Part shown: positions 1 through 7,697 of the stretch, one piece after another
Numbering within the stretch: position 1 is the first letter of the stretch
Layout: each line of letters starts with the position of its first letter
The notes under the pieces: model-generated
The model's database searches: none
The model's input: only the letters and a program-made list of their open reading frames with translations
What the model was told of the DNA's origin: nothing
Position numbers and translations under genes: made by a program
DNA from: Flavobacteriaceae bacterium
Lineage (GTDB): Bacteria > Bacteroidota > Bacteroidia > Flavobacteriales > Flavobacteriaceae
Direction of reading: 5' to 3'
Assembly (NCBI GenBank): GCA_018662905.1
Contig: JABJFE010000034.1
Coordinates: 1 to 31,520, forward strand
Length of the DNA stretch: 31,520 bases

Positions 1-130
1 TTAAACTGTCTCCAACCAAATCATTATGTTCAATTCCTGTAATAAAATCTATATTCATATTTTCTTGAGAATGATTTTTCACACAAATTAAAAAAAATAG
101 AATTAATAAAAATTTTATATGCTTTATCAT
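1..130 (-). CDS. N-terminal fragment of an exported protein (runs off the left edge)
   Basis: Reading the minus strand from the ATG at 130 gives about 43 codons without a stop before the window ends. The product starts MIKHIKFLLILFFLICVKN, a basic start followed by a hydrophobic stretch, which looks like a signal peptide, then reaches a polar region. The start overlaps the stop of the upstream acetyltransferase gene as ATGA, so the two are probably translated together. There is too little mature protein to name a family. Confidence 0.6.
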   Translation of the reverse strand, partial: MIKHIKFLLILFFLICVKNHSQENMNIDFITGIEHNDLVGDSL

Positions 131-570
131 TTTATTTTTTTGTGTAAAAAATAGTGTTCACCAATTCCTTCAATATTAAAACTTTTTTTAGTTTTTATGT
201 AACCATTTTTTAAATAAAATTCTAAAGCCTCTGATCTTGCATTCATCCAGATAAAATCAATATTATTTTTTGTACAATAGGATTCTACTTTTTTAATTAA
301 TAATGAACCTGCTTTGTTTTTTTGATAATTTTTATAAACTGCCATCCCCCTAAGTTGAATATTACTTGAGGATTTGATATTATTAGTATTGTTTTTAATA
401 AGGGAAACTCCACCAATTATTGAATTATCTTTAAATACAGCAAAATGTACTGTATCCTCACGTTCATCTCCCTCAAATTTACAGTACTTAATTCCTTTAC
501 TGTTTCTCAAGACTTTGTTTCTTAAAAGATATAAATCCGTGCTTTTAACTTTTTTTAAAATCAAACTCAT
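127..570 (-). CDS. GNAT family N-acetyltransferase
   Basis: This 147-residue protein looks like a small cytosolic acetyltransferase of the GNAT fold. The clues are the order of segments: a mid-protein strand with LRGMAVYKNYQKNKAGSLL, matching the acetyl-CoA-binding motif A (V-x-x-x-x-Q/R-x-x-G/A type), then a helix, then WMNARSEALEFYLKNGY, the usual GNAT C-terminal pattern of an asparagine/alanine loop followed by F/Y-Y-x-K-x-G-Y. Length is normal for the family. The substrate cannot be read from the sequence. It shares an ATGA overlap with the exported protein downstream, so the two form a small minus-strand unit. The family call is firm, the substrate unknown. Confidence 0.85.
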   Translation of the reverse strand: MSLILKKVKSTDLYLLRNKVLRNSKGIKYCKFEGDEREDTVHFAVFKDNSIIGGVSLIKNNTNNIKSSSNIQLRGMAVYKNYQKNKAGSLLIKKVESYCTKNNIDFIWMNARSEALEFYLKNGYIKTKKSFNIEGIGEHYFLHKKIK

Positions 571-631
571 TAAAGTTAAAATTAGTAATATATTTAGTTG
601 TTATTAATATAACATAAGAATTCATTAATTT

Positions 632-639
632 TATATTTG
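632..639 (+). promoter_or_regulatory. Candidate Bacteroidota -7 element upstream of tRNA-Gly
   Basis: TATATTTG is an exact match to the Bacteroidota -7 consensus TAnnTTTG and ends 7 bases before the first base of the tRNA, about the right distance for transcription to start just ahead of it. No clear -33 TTG element is seen at the expected spacing. Such motifs are common by chance in DNA this AT-rich. Confidence 0.5.
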
Positions 640-646
640 TAATAAT

Positions 647-719
647 GCGAGAGTAGCTCAGTTGGTAGAGCGTCAGCCTTCCAAGCTGAATGTCGCCGGT
701 TCGAACCCGGTCTCTCGCT
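647..719 (+). tRNA. tRNA-Gly (anticodon TCC)
   Basis: A full cloverleaf can be drawn: acceptor GCGAGAG/CTCTCGC, D arm GCTC/GAGC, anticodon stem TCAGC/GCTGA with loop CTTCCAA, and T arm GCCGG-TTCGAAC-CCGGT. The anticodon TCC lies at 680-682 and reads GGA and probably other GGN codons. The discriminator base is T, as expected for bacterial tRNA-Gly. CCA is not encoded. A protein gene starts 11 bases after the tRNA. Confidence 0.97.
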
Positions 720-730
720 CAATTTATTTT

Positions 731-1474
731 ATGAGATACGTTTTTATATTATTTTTTATTTCTAATATGATTTATTCTCAATCCGATGATAGAACATGGA
801 TTCGGGGAAAGGTTTTATATAAAAACAGCAACGTAATATCTGCTAATGTTGTGAATAATACGAGTAGAAAAGCTACAATAACAGATGGTGAAGGAGAGTT
901 TGAAATACTTGTCAAATTAAATGATCGACTTGTTTTTTCATCTGTACAATATCAAATAAGATCCGTTGTTGTAAATAAAGAAATTCTTCAAAAAAGCCGT
1001 TTAGTTATAGATGTTAATGAAAAGGTAACTGTATTAGATGAAGTAGTTGTTGGACCAGAGAATACACAAAAGTTTTTAGATTTAAAAGAGGAAGAATTTA
1101 AAAGAACATATTATGACTTTGATAAGTCATCTAAAATTGAAAATCAAATTTTGAAAGCAGGCACATTTAACAATGGATTAAATTTTATAAACCTTTACAA
1201 AATGATTGCTCAATCTTCTAATAAAGACGAAGAAATCGACAAGGAATTAAGTAACGTTAATTTTAAACCAAGTGATTTAATTAGAGAGGTATATGACGAT
1301 GCTTTTTTTATTAAAAGCCTTGGCGTTAAAAAACAATATATTCCAGAGTTCTTGTTGTACTGTGATGATAAATTTCCTTCAAAATTTTTATTTAAAAAAA
1401 GTAATGAATTTCAACTATTAGATTTTCTAATTAAACAAAGTGATAAATTTAAAAAGATACTTGAAAGAAGTTAG
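731..1474 (+). CDS. Exported carboxypeptidase-regulatory-like domain protein (first of two paralogues)
   Basis: The 247-residue product starts with a signal peptide (MRYVFILFFISNMIYSQ) and is followed by a carboxypeptidase-D-regulatory-like beta-sandwich: the pattern WIRGKVLYKNSNVISANVVN, then TDGEGEFEI, then a strand reading LVFSSVQYQIRSV is what this domain shows in Bacteroidota. The rest is helical and not recognisable. I use the ATG at 731 because the open frame further upstream lies inside the tRNA. The next gene encodes a paralogue and overlaps this one by 35 bases. Known flavobacterial clusters place such proteins next to DUF6702 and M1 peptidase genes, as here, so a shared role at the envelope is likely but unproven. 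Confidence 0.8.
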   Translation: MRYVFILFFISNMIYSQSDDRTWIRGKVLYKNSNVISANVVNNTSRKATITDGEGEFEILVKLNDRLVFSSVQYQIRSVVVNKEILQKSRLVIDVNEKVTVLDEVVVGPENTQKFLDLKEEEFKRTYYDFDKSSKIENQILKAGTFNNGLNFINLYKMIAQSSNKDEEIDKELSNVNFKPSDLIREVYDDAFFIKSLGVKKQYIPEFLLYCDDKFPSKFLFKKSNEFQLLDFLIKQSDKFKKILERS

Positions 1475-2228
1475 TTTTATATTTTGTTTTTTTTTAGGAT
1501 TAATCTCTGTTTTTTCTCAAAACAAACAAAATTTTAAAACTTTAAAAGGCGAAATTGTTAACGATTCAGTAAGTATTAGTGGTATCCACATAATAAACAA
1601 GACCAGTGGTTCCAAAACAATTACTAATATTAATGGGGTCTTTGAAATTGGAGTTAAAAAACAAGACACGATTATAATATCTTCGGTTCAAATAAAACCC
1701 CGTGTAATTGTAATGGAAGAAGAAATATTTGATCAAGTTTATTTAAAAGTTTATGTTGATCAATTTATTAATCAATTAAGTAACGTTGTGGTCAGATCTC
1801 ATAATTTGTCAGGAAATATATTAAATGATATGGCAAACTCTAATGTTAAGGTCCCAGTAAATTTTGATGATGTTGGTATTCCAGGATTTAAAGGAATTAG
1901 AGAAGAAAAAATTGAGAAAATCGTACCTTTTATTGGCTTACCAGTAATGGCTATTAATATTGAAGCTTTATATAAAAACCTAAGTGGATATTATAAACGT
2001 TTGAAAAAAAGAAGAGTTTGGGATAAACAGAATATTTCTACAGTTGATGTTATTGAGTTTTATGGTGTCAGTTTTTTTACAAGATCCTATAACCTAACGC
2101 AAGATGAGGTATATGAATTTGTCCTTGGAGCTATTGAAAATAGTTCAATCCAAAATGATTTTAAACTGTCAAATCATGGATTAGTTTTAGAAGCATTTGA
2201 TAAATTTTATAAAAGTAGAAATGAATAA
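1440..2228 (+). CDS. Exported carboxypeptidase-regulatory-like domain protein (second paralogue)
   Basis: The 262-residue product has a signal peptide (hydrophobic stretch FIFCFFLGLISVFSQ) and the same beta-sandwich as the gene before it: KTLKGEIVNDSVSISGIHIIN, TNINGVFEIGV, then IIISSVQIKPRVIVM. The two therefore look like a tandem duplication that has diverged strongly. The start is a GTG at 1440, inside the end of the upstream gene. A TTG at 1461 would also leave an intact signal peptide, so the exact start is uncertain. The stop overlaps the next ATG by 8 bases. Function is unknown; context with an M1 peptidase suggests an envelope role. Confidence 0.78.
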   Translation: MINLKRYLKEVSFIFCFFLGLISVFSQNKQNFKTLKGEIVNDSVSISGIHIINKTSGSKTITNINGVFEIGVKKQDTIIISSVQIKPRVIVMEEEIFDQVYLKVYVDQFINQLSNVVVRSHNLSGNILNDMANSNVKVPVNFDDVGIPGFKGIREEKIEKIVPFIGLPVMAINIEALYKNLSGYYKRLKKRRVWDKQNISTVDVIEFYGVSFFTRSYNLTQDEVYEFVLGAIENSSIQNDFKLSNHGLVLEAFDKFYKSRNE

Positions 2229-2709
2229 ATTAAAATTAATTCTAATAGTTTTTTGTTTAGGTTTTTCAGTACACAAATACTATGTTAGTACATCTCTTTT
2301 TAATTTTACTGATTCAAATTCTCTTCAAATTACTGTAAGATTATTCAAAGATGATTTTAAGGAAGCTTTCAAAAAAAAATATGATATAAATGATATATTA
2401 ACTGACAAGATGCTTATTGATTCTTTGTACCATAATAATATCAATAATTATTTTAATTCATTTCTTATTGTTTTATTGGATGATGTTAAAAATAAATTAA
2501 ATTTTTTAGGCTTAGAAAATAAAAATGATATGTATGTGTTTTATTTAGAAATTGAAAATCTTCCAAATTTTAATAATCTTAGTATTGACAATAAACTTTT
2601 ATTTGATATTTATTCTGAACAAAAGAATATTATTCATGTTAAAAAAAATGGTAATAAAAAGAGTTTTATTTCTAGAATGAATAATTCGATACTTTCTCTG
2701 GATATTTAA
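2221..2709 (+). CDS. DUF6702 family exported protein
   Basis: A 162-residue protein with a short hydrophobic leader (KLKLILIVFCLGFSVHKYYV). The HKYYVS motif at the leader end, SLQITVRLFKDDFKEAF, FLGLENKNDMYVFYLEIEN and the C-terminal LLFDIYSEQKNIIHVK-to-KKSFI block match, from memory, the DUF6702 family, which in Bacteroidota usually lies just upstream of an M1 peptidase gene. That is exactly the position here. The ATG at 2221 overlaps the previous stop by 8 bases. The biochemical role of the family is unknown to me. It may assist or regulate the peptidase, which is inference from gene order only. Confidence 0.82.
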   Translation: MNKLKLILIVFCLGFSVHKYYVSTSLFNFTDSNSLQITVRLFKDDFKEAFKKKYDINDILTDKMLIDSLYHNNINNYFNSFLIVLLDDVKNKLNFLGLENKNDMYVFYLEIENLPNFNNLSIDNKLLFDIYSEQKNIIHVKKNGNKKSFISRMNNSILSLDI

Positions 2710-2745
2710 AGATTTTCATTAAATTTAATTTTTAATAAATAAATT

Positions 2746-5028
2746 ATGAATTATAAAAAAATAGTATTATTTGTTCTTGGTTTACTAGTTTCATTTTCTG
2801 GTTTGTCTCAGGTGCCAAAAGAAAGAAACCAAGAAAATATAAATGTAAATAAGTTTAGACAACTTTATCAAGAATTTTCTTCACCTAATATGTTCAGAAC
2901 TGCTTCTGGTGCACCAGGTCCAGCATATTATCAACAACAAGCCGATTACAAAATGGATATTGAATTGGATGATGAAAATAAGAGGGTATATGGCTCTGAA
3001 ACTATAACTTATACTAATAATTCACCCGATAATTTGGAATATTTATGGGTGCAATTAGATCAAAATATTAGAAAAAAAGATTCTCCTTCTCTTCTTATTG
3101 ATGAAGGTGGAGTTTCGCCTGCGTATGCTCCCTCAGCTTTTAATAAAGAATTTTTGACTGATCCGTTTGATGGAGGGTTTAATATTGAATATGTTTTAGA
3201 TGGAAATAAGAAGCCTTTAAAACATTTTGTAAATCAAACTATGATGAGAGTTGATTTACCTAGTGTTTTAAAAAGTGGCGAAAGTTTTTCTTTTTCAATT
3301 AAGTGGTGGTATAATATTCAGGATCACGTAAATCAAGATGGGAGATCTGGTTATGAATCTTTTGATAAAGATGGTAACAGAGTTTATATTATAGCTCAAT
3401 TCTTTCCAAGAATGGCTGTTTATAATGAAGTTGAAGGTTGGCAAAATTATCAATTTTGGGGAGATGGTGAGTTTGCTTTGCCATTTGGAAACTATGACGT
3501 AAAGATAACTGTTCCCTCTGATCATATATTAGATGCAACTGGAGAGCTTCAAAACAGAAAGAGTGTATTCTCTAAAGAAATGATTAAACGTTACAATAAA
3601 GCAAAAAAAACATATGATAAGCCTGTAATGATAGTAACTCAAGCAGAAGCTGAAGAAGTTGAAAAAGGTTTTTCGAAAAAGAAAAAAACATGGCACTTTG
3701 TTGCTGAAAATGTTAGAGATTTTGCTTTTGCAACGTCTAGAAAATTTATATGGGATATGATGGCAGTTAAAATTGGAGATAAAGATGTGATGGCTGTTTC
3801 TATGTATCCAAAAGAAGGTAACCCTTTATGGGAGGATTATTCAACTGTAGTAGTAGCTGAAACTTTAAAAACTTATTCAGATTATACATTTGACTACCCT
3901 TATCATAAAGCAATTTCTGTTCACGCAAAACAAATTGGTATGGAATATCCAATGATATGTTTCAATTTTGGAAGACCTAATTTGGATGGTTCTTATTCTG
4001 ATGATGTTAAATTTGGAATGATAGGTGTGATAATTCATGAGGTTGGGCATAATTGGTTTCCAATGATTGTGAATAACGATGAAAGACAATGGGCTTGGAT
4101 GGATGAAGGAATTAATACTTATGTTCAATACATCACCGAACAAAAATTAGGTAAAGATATTCCAGAAATTATTTATCCACTCGAAAACTTCCCATCTGAT
4201 AGAGGACCAGCCAGTATGATTACAAGATATATGGGTGTAGATCAAAATTTTTTAGCACCAATCATGAGTAATCCTGAAAACGTATACAGCCTAGGTCCTA
4301 ATGCTTATGGAAAGCCTGCTACAGCTCTTAATATTTTAAGAGAAACAATTATGGGCAAAGAACTTTTTGATCACGCCTTTAAAACTTATTCAAAACGCTG
4401 GATGTTTAAGCATCCTAGTCCAGAAGATTTTTTCAGAACTATGGAGGATGCATCTGCTGTTGATTTAGATTGGTTTTGGAGAGGATGGTTTTATACAACA
4501 GATTATGTAGATATTGGAATTAAGGATGTAAAACAATATTTTATTTCAAGCGAACCAGGAGAAGAAATGAAAAAAATTATGGAAGAAAGAGGTATTCCTA
4601 GAAATAGGTTACGACCACTAGTATTTTTAGAAAATTTTGAAAATGACACTAATAGCATTAAAGACAAAGATCCTTTAGAAAATTCAAAATTACTTAACAA
4701 TTATCTCAAAGAAAACGAAGTTTCTGATAAAGAAGTTCCTAAATTCTTTTATGAAATCATTTTTGAAAAACCAGGAGGCTTGGTTATGCCAATTATTGTT
4801 GATTATGAATACGAAGATGGAACGACTAAAAGAGTTACTTATCCTGCTCAAATATGGAGAAAAAATGATAAAGAGGTAAAGAAATTAATTACTTCTAATA
4901 AAAAAATTATAAATATCAATTTAGATCCAGATTTAGAAACTGCTGATATTGATACATCAAATAATTCATGGCCTAAGAAAAAGGATGAATCAGAATTTGA
5001 CAAATTTAAATCTAAGGTAAAAGGTTAA
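2746..5028 (+). CDS. M1 family zinc metallopeptidase, exported
   Basis: This 760-residue protein has a signal peptide (MNYKKIVLFVLGLLVSFSGLSQ) and an N-terminal M1-type beta domain. The catalytic centre is complete: zinc motif H431-E432-V-G-H435 with the third ligand E454 in WMDEGIN, which is HExxH-x18-E spacing. The exopeptidase-like motif reads G398-M-E-Y instead of the classic GAMEN, a form I recall from the large Bacteroidota M1 group. It probably trims peptides in the periplasm or at the outer membrane. The C-terminal third contains charged, possibly flexible segments. It is the last gene of the cluster that starts after tRNA-Gly, and a terminator follows at once. Confidence 0.93.
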   Translation: MNYKKIVLFVLGLLVSFSGLSQVPKERNQENINVNKFRQLYQEFSSPNMFRTASGAPGPAYYQQQADYKMDIELDDENKRVYGSETITYTNNSPDNLEYLWVQLDQNIRKKDSPSLLIDEGGVSPAYAPSAFNKEFLTDPFDGGFNIEYVLDGNKKPLKHFVNQTMMRVDLPSVLKSGESFSFSIKWWYNIQDHVNQDGRSGYESFDKDGNRVYIIAQFFPRMAVYNEVEGWQNYQFWGDGEFALPFGNYDVKITVPSDHILDATGELQNRKSVFSKEMIKRYNKAKKTYDKPVMIVTQAEAEEVEKGFSKKKKTWHFVAENVRDFAFATSRKFIWDMMAVKIGDKDVMAVSMYPKEGNPLWEDYSTVVVAETLKTYSDYTFDYPYHKAISVHAKQIGMEYPMICFNFGRPNLDGSYSDDVKFGMIGVIIHEVGHNWFPMIVNNDERQWAWMDEGINTYVQYITEQKLGKDIPEIIYPLENFPSDRGPASMITRYMGVDQNFLAPIMSNPENVYSLGPNAYGKPATALNILRETIMGKELFDHAFKTYSKRWMFKHPSPEDFFRTMEDASAVDLDWFWRGWFYTTDYVDIGIKDVKQYFISSEPGEEMKKIMEERGIPRNRLRPLVFLENFENDTNSIKDKDPLENSKLLNNYLKENEVSDKEVPKFFYEIIFEKPGGLVMPIIVDYEYEDGTTKRVTYPAQIWRKNDKEVKKLITSNKKIININLDPDLETADIDTSNNSWPKKKDESEFDKFKSKVKG

Positions 5029-5030
5029 TC

Positions 5031-5065
5031 AAAAAAAGGTCAATTATTTAATTGACCTTTTTTTT
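5031..5065 (+). terminator. Rho-independent terminator after the M1 peptidase gene
   Basis: Stem GGTCAATT (5038-5045) pairs perfectly with AATTGACC (5050-5057) around a four-base loop. It is flanked by a run of A on the left and eight T on the right, which extend the stem. It sits 9 bases after the stop codon of the peptidase gene. Confidence 0.9.
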
Positions 5066-5090
5066 ATATTTACATAAAATAAAATTATTT

Positions 5091-5354
5091 ATGATTTTTT
5101 TTATTAGTGGTCCCGAAATTCTTTTTATTGGATTAATTGTTCTATTAGTTTTTGGAGCTGACAAAATTCCTGAAATTGCTAAAGGATTAGGAAAAGGAAT
5201 TCGTCAGGTTAAAGATGCTACAGAAGATATTAAGTCAGAAATAAAAAAAAGCGCCGAAAATCAAGGAATTGATACGGATTCTATAAAAAAAGAAATAAAA
5301 GATGTTAAAGAAAAAATGGATGATTTGGGAGGATCTATTAAAAGAAAATTCTAA
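5091..5354 (+). CDS. tatA: Twin-arginine translocase subunit TatA
   Basis: The 87-residue product shows the TatA layout: a short N-terminal membrane helix (FISGPEILFIGLIVLLVFGA), the hinge with D-K-I-P-E, then an amphipathic helix (IAKGLGKGIRQVKDATEDI) and a charged tail. TatA oligomerises with TatC in the inner membrane to pass folded proteins. The ATG at 5091 is chosen because any upstream in-frame start falls inside the preceding terminator. TATATTTA at 5065-5072 is one base off the -7 consensus and could be its promoter. No tatC is nearby. The stop overlaps that of the convergent O-methyltransferase gene by 4 bases. Confidence 0.93.
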   Translation: MIFFISGPEILFIGLIVLLVFGADKIPEIAKGLGKGIRQVKDATEDIKSEIKKSAENQGIDTDSIKKEIKDVKEKMDDLGGSIKRKF

Positions 5355-5992
5355 ATTTTTCTAATTATAGAAATACCATCTCTAATAGGAAGTAAAATAG
5401 TTTCCACTCTGTTGTCATTATTTACTAGTTCATTAAACAATCGTAATATTTTTGTTGTTTCATCTTGATGTCTTTCATCATTTACTTTTCCACTCCAAAG
5501 CACATTATCCGCCAGAATAACTCCGTTTTTGTTCAATTTATCAATAATACAATTAAAGTAATTTATATAATTTTCTTTATCCGCATCTATAAAAATTAAA
5601 TCAAATGTTTCATTGATTTCAGGAATGATTTCTAGAGCATTTCCAGTATGCTGAATAAATTTTTCTCTCTCTCCAGTTTTTTTAAAATATTTTTTTTGAA
5701 TTTCAACTAGTTCTTCGTTTTTATCAATAGTGTGAATTATTCCTTTTTTATCTAAACCTTCGTAAATACATAATGCAGAATATCCAGTGTAGGTTCCAAT
5801 TTCTAATACTTTTTTAGGTTTAATTAATTTGGATATTAATGATATTAATCTTCCCTGAAAAGCACCACTTAACATTCTTGGATTTAAAATTTTTAAGTGA
5901 GTTTCCCTGTTCAGCTCCTTAAGTAAAATTGGTTCTTTTTGAGAGTTGATTTCAGAATATTTTAAAATCCCTGTATTTATAAAATTATTCAT
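5351..5992 (-). CDS. Class I SAM-dependent O-methyltransferase (family 3, caffeoyl-CoA OMT-like)
   Basis: A 213-residue cytosolic methyltransferase. SAM-binding motif I is LEIGTYTGYSALCI, followed by the acidic strand end HTIDKNEE, the metal-binding IFIDADKENYINYF, and DNVLWSGKV, all hallmarks of the cation-dependent family 3 group (bacterial homologues act on small catechol-like or unknown acceptors). I use the ATG at 5992, which overlaps the upstream stop by 8 bases (ATGAATAA); an ATG seven codons earlier is also possible. It is cotranscribed with the flavin reductase-like gene, which hints at a shared small-molecule pathway, but the acceptor is unknown. Confidence 0.9.
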   Translation of the reverse strand: MNNFINTGILKYSEINSQKEPILLKELNRETHLKILNPRMLSGAFQGRLISLISKLIKPKKVLEIGTYTGYSALCIYEGLDKKGIIHTIDKNEELVEIQKKYFKKTGEREKFIQHTGNALEIIPEINETFDLIFIDADKENYINYFNCIIDKLNKNGVILADNVLWSGKVNDERHQDETTKILRLFNELVNNDNRVETILLPIRDGISIIRKI

Positions 5993-6605
5993 TTTTAGGT
6001 TTAGCATATTCAAATCTATCTACTAAACTAGGTAAAGCGTAACCGTCAAGTCCATTAACAGTCACTGTTTTAGCAGTCTCTAAATTTAGCCAGCCATCAT
6101 TTTGAATAATATCTTCATTAAAATAAATATCATTAATTTCAGCGACCATTAATAATGTATTATTCTCCTTAATTTCGTATTGGTTTAAGTACTTACACCC
6201 TAATTTTACATTTGATGATTTTACAAATGGTGCTTTATAATGATCTTTAAATTCCTTTTCTAAATCTGTCACATCAAATTCAGAAATAATTGAGGGATAC
6301 CTTGCAGAAGTATGGTGAGCTTCTTTGATATCGTCAATATTTATATGATTTACAGTAAATTCTTTATTATCAAGAATATTTTTGTAGGTGTCTCTAGGTA
6401 CTGTTGTTGGCCTTACAATAAAGGTCAGTAAAGCTGGATCACTTCCTAGGTGAGTTATAGAACTGAAAACAGCGACATTATGAATGTTTTCTATTGAAAC
6501 AGTTCCTATTAAATTAGCAGATTTATAGCCTGTACAGCTATTAATTAAATTCAATCTATAAATGCGATCCATAGCATTTAAATCTTGTTTAGAAATATGT
6601 TTCAT
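5985..6605 (-). CDS. Flavin reductase family protein (FMN-binding split barrel)
   Basis: 206 residues. The FMN-binding split-barrel pattern is seen in GYKSANLIGTVSIENIHNVAVFSSITHLGSDPALLTFIVRP and in the following TYKNILDNKEFTVNHI, typical of flavin reductase-like proteins of Bacteroidota. These bind FMN and may supply reduced flavin or act as oxidoreductases on unknown substrates. Length is normal. It heads a two-gene minus-strand unit with the O-methyltransferase. A TATTTTTG element lies about 18 bases upstream of the ATG. Family is secure, role unknown. Confidence 0.88.
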   Translation of the reverse strand: MKHISKQDLNAMDRIYRLNLINSCTGYKSANLIGTVSIENIHNVAVFSSITHLGSDPALLTFIVRPTTVPRDTYKNILDNKEFTVNHINIDDIKEAHHTSARYPSIISEFDVTDLEKEFKDHYKAPFVKSSNVKLGCKYLNQYEIKENNTLLMVAEINDIYFNEDIIQNDGWLNLETAKTVTVNGLDGYALPSLVDRFEYAKPKNE

Positions 6606-6622
6606 ATAATATAATATCTGTT

Positions 6623-6630
6623 CAAAAATA
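6623..6630 (-). promoter_or_regulatory. Candidate -7 element for the flavin reductase/O-methyltransferase unit
   Basis: On the minus strand this reads TATTTTTG, an exact TAnnTTTG match, 17 bases ahead of the ATG at 6605. It would give a leader of roughly 10-15 bases. No good -33 element is visible, and chance matches are expected in such AT-rich DNA. Confidence 0.4.
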
Positions 6631-6689
6631 AAAAATATAAAATTAGATTTATGTATTTTTAAAATATTATAAATAGTAAAATTTTAATT

Positions 6690-6878
6690 GTGAGAAAAAA
6701 ATTACCATTAATTTTATTTTTAATTAGTTTGTCCTGTTATCTATTGTTTTTTTTAATTGGATCGGAAATTGATGAAAACGGGTATCTGGATGAACCATTT
6801 TTTTTATTACCGCTGGGTGCTTTGTTTTTCTTTGCTTCGTCTATGTTTTTTGCCTGGAATAAAATAAACGGTCTTTAA
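6690..6878 (+). CDS. DUF3955-like small membrane protein
   Basis: A 62-residue protein with two membrane helices (LILFLISLSCYLLFFLIG and FFLLPLGALFFFASSMFF) joined by a loop reading GSEIDENGYLDEPFF. The loop pattern G-S-x-x-D-x-x-G-x-L-x-E-P-F-F-L-x-P-x-G is what I recall of DUF3955, a family of tiny membrane proteins of unknown function. The start is a GTG at 6690; no ATG is available before the first helix. A hairpin follows directly, so it is probably transcribed alone. Confidence 0.75.
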   Translation: MRKKLPLILFLISLSCYLLFFLIGSEIDENGYLDEPFFLLPLGALFFFASSMFFAWNKINGL

Positions 6879-6880
6879 AC

Positions 6881-6908
6881 AAAAAAAGCCCCATAATGGA
6901 GCTCTTTT
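6881..6908. terminator. Probable terminator between convergent genes
   Basis: AGCcCC-ATAAT-GGaGCT forms a short stem with one mismatch, flanked by seven A on the left and four T on the right, so it could work for the DUF3955 gene and, in reverse, for the lipoprotein gene that ends at 6923. Confidence 0.65.
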
Positions 6909-6922
6909 ATTTTATATTGATT

Positions 6923-7609
6923 CTAATCACTTTTTTTGTCTCCGTTCTCATTTTTATTTCCTTTACAGTAAACCATAAGCATTTTTAAATCATCAAGGTT
7001 TAATATGTCTTTTTTAGAAATCTTTTTGTTATGGTCAATAGTCAGAATTTGAATAGGCAAATTTAAAGTCGGTTTGTTTTCTTTTGTTTTACCATTTTTT
7101 TCAAAATACACTTTCATTTGATTGTGAATTTCTTTTCTATTATTTCCTGAAATCACTGCTCCATCTTTCATAGTGTATGAAATTGGATAAACAAATTTAA
7201 AACACGGTCCCCTTTTTTTCTTTTCATCTTTACCATCATTATTTTTTTTATCTCCCCAATCATCTTTTCCGTTCTTTGAAGAATCTAATTCTCTCCCATT
7301 TGTTGAGAAATACTGGTTATCATTTCTTTCATAATCAAGTTCAAAATCAAAAAAGTCCCAGCTTTTCATTTCTATTTCATAACCTAGTTCAGGAGCTAGT
7401 TCAGCAACACGAATTACTTCATCAGGCATTTTAAAGTTTAAACTTGTAATAGCTGTCTTAGGGATTTCACTCTTTGTCACAGAAATTCTATGGTCAGATT
7501 CAATAATTGCCTGTATTAATTCATCATCAGTCATTTCTTGATCCATATTTTCGCATGAATTCATTAAAGCAAGAAAAAAGAATGGTAAAATATATTTATA
7601 AATTTTCAT
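6923..7609 (-). CDS. Lipoprotein of unknown function
   Basis: I do not recognise a named family. The 228-residue product starts MKIYKYILPFFFLALMNSC, a Bacteroidota-type lipoprotein signal with the lipid-carrying cysteine at residue 19, so it should sit in the outer or inner membrane facing the periplasm. A lysine- and aspartate-rich linker lies around residues 110-135, followed by a block reading CFKFVYPISYTMKDGAVISGN, which resembles a conserved segment I have seen in other flavobacterial hypothetical lipoproteins. I place the start at 7609; an ATG at 7627 adds six residues and is less typical for a signal peptide. Confidence 0.78.
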   Translation of the reverse strand: MKIYKYILPFFFLALMNSCENMDQEMTDDELIQAIIESDHRISVTKSEIPKTAITSLNFKMPDEVIRVAELAPELGYEIEMKSWDFFDFELDYERNDNQYFSTNGRELDSSKNGKDDWGDKKNNDGKDEKKKRGPCFKFVYPISYTMKDGAVISGNNRKEIHNQMKVYFEKNGKTKENKPTLNLPIQILTIDHNKKISKKDILNLDDLKMLMVYCKGNKNENGDKKSD

Positions 7610-7697
7610 ACTATTTTTATAATTCATTATAAATTTAATAAAAAAAAGTTTACTTAATTGTAGATTAGCTTTTTCTTAATAATACTAAAAAAAATAT

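Noticed and set aside
647..719. tRNA-Gly as an integration site for a mobile element
   Set aside because: No integrase gene and no repeat of the tRNA 3' end was noticed downstream in the window; the following genes look like a normal flavobacterial cluster.
3295..4700. Three open frames on the minus strand inside the M1 peptidase gene
   Set aside because: They run opposite to a well-supported gene, encode no recognisable motifs and reflect the AT-rich composition.
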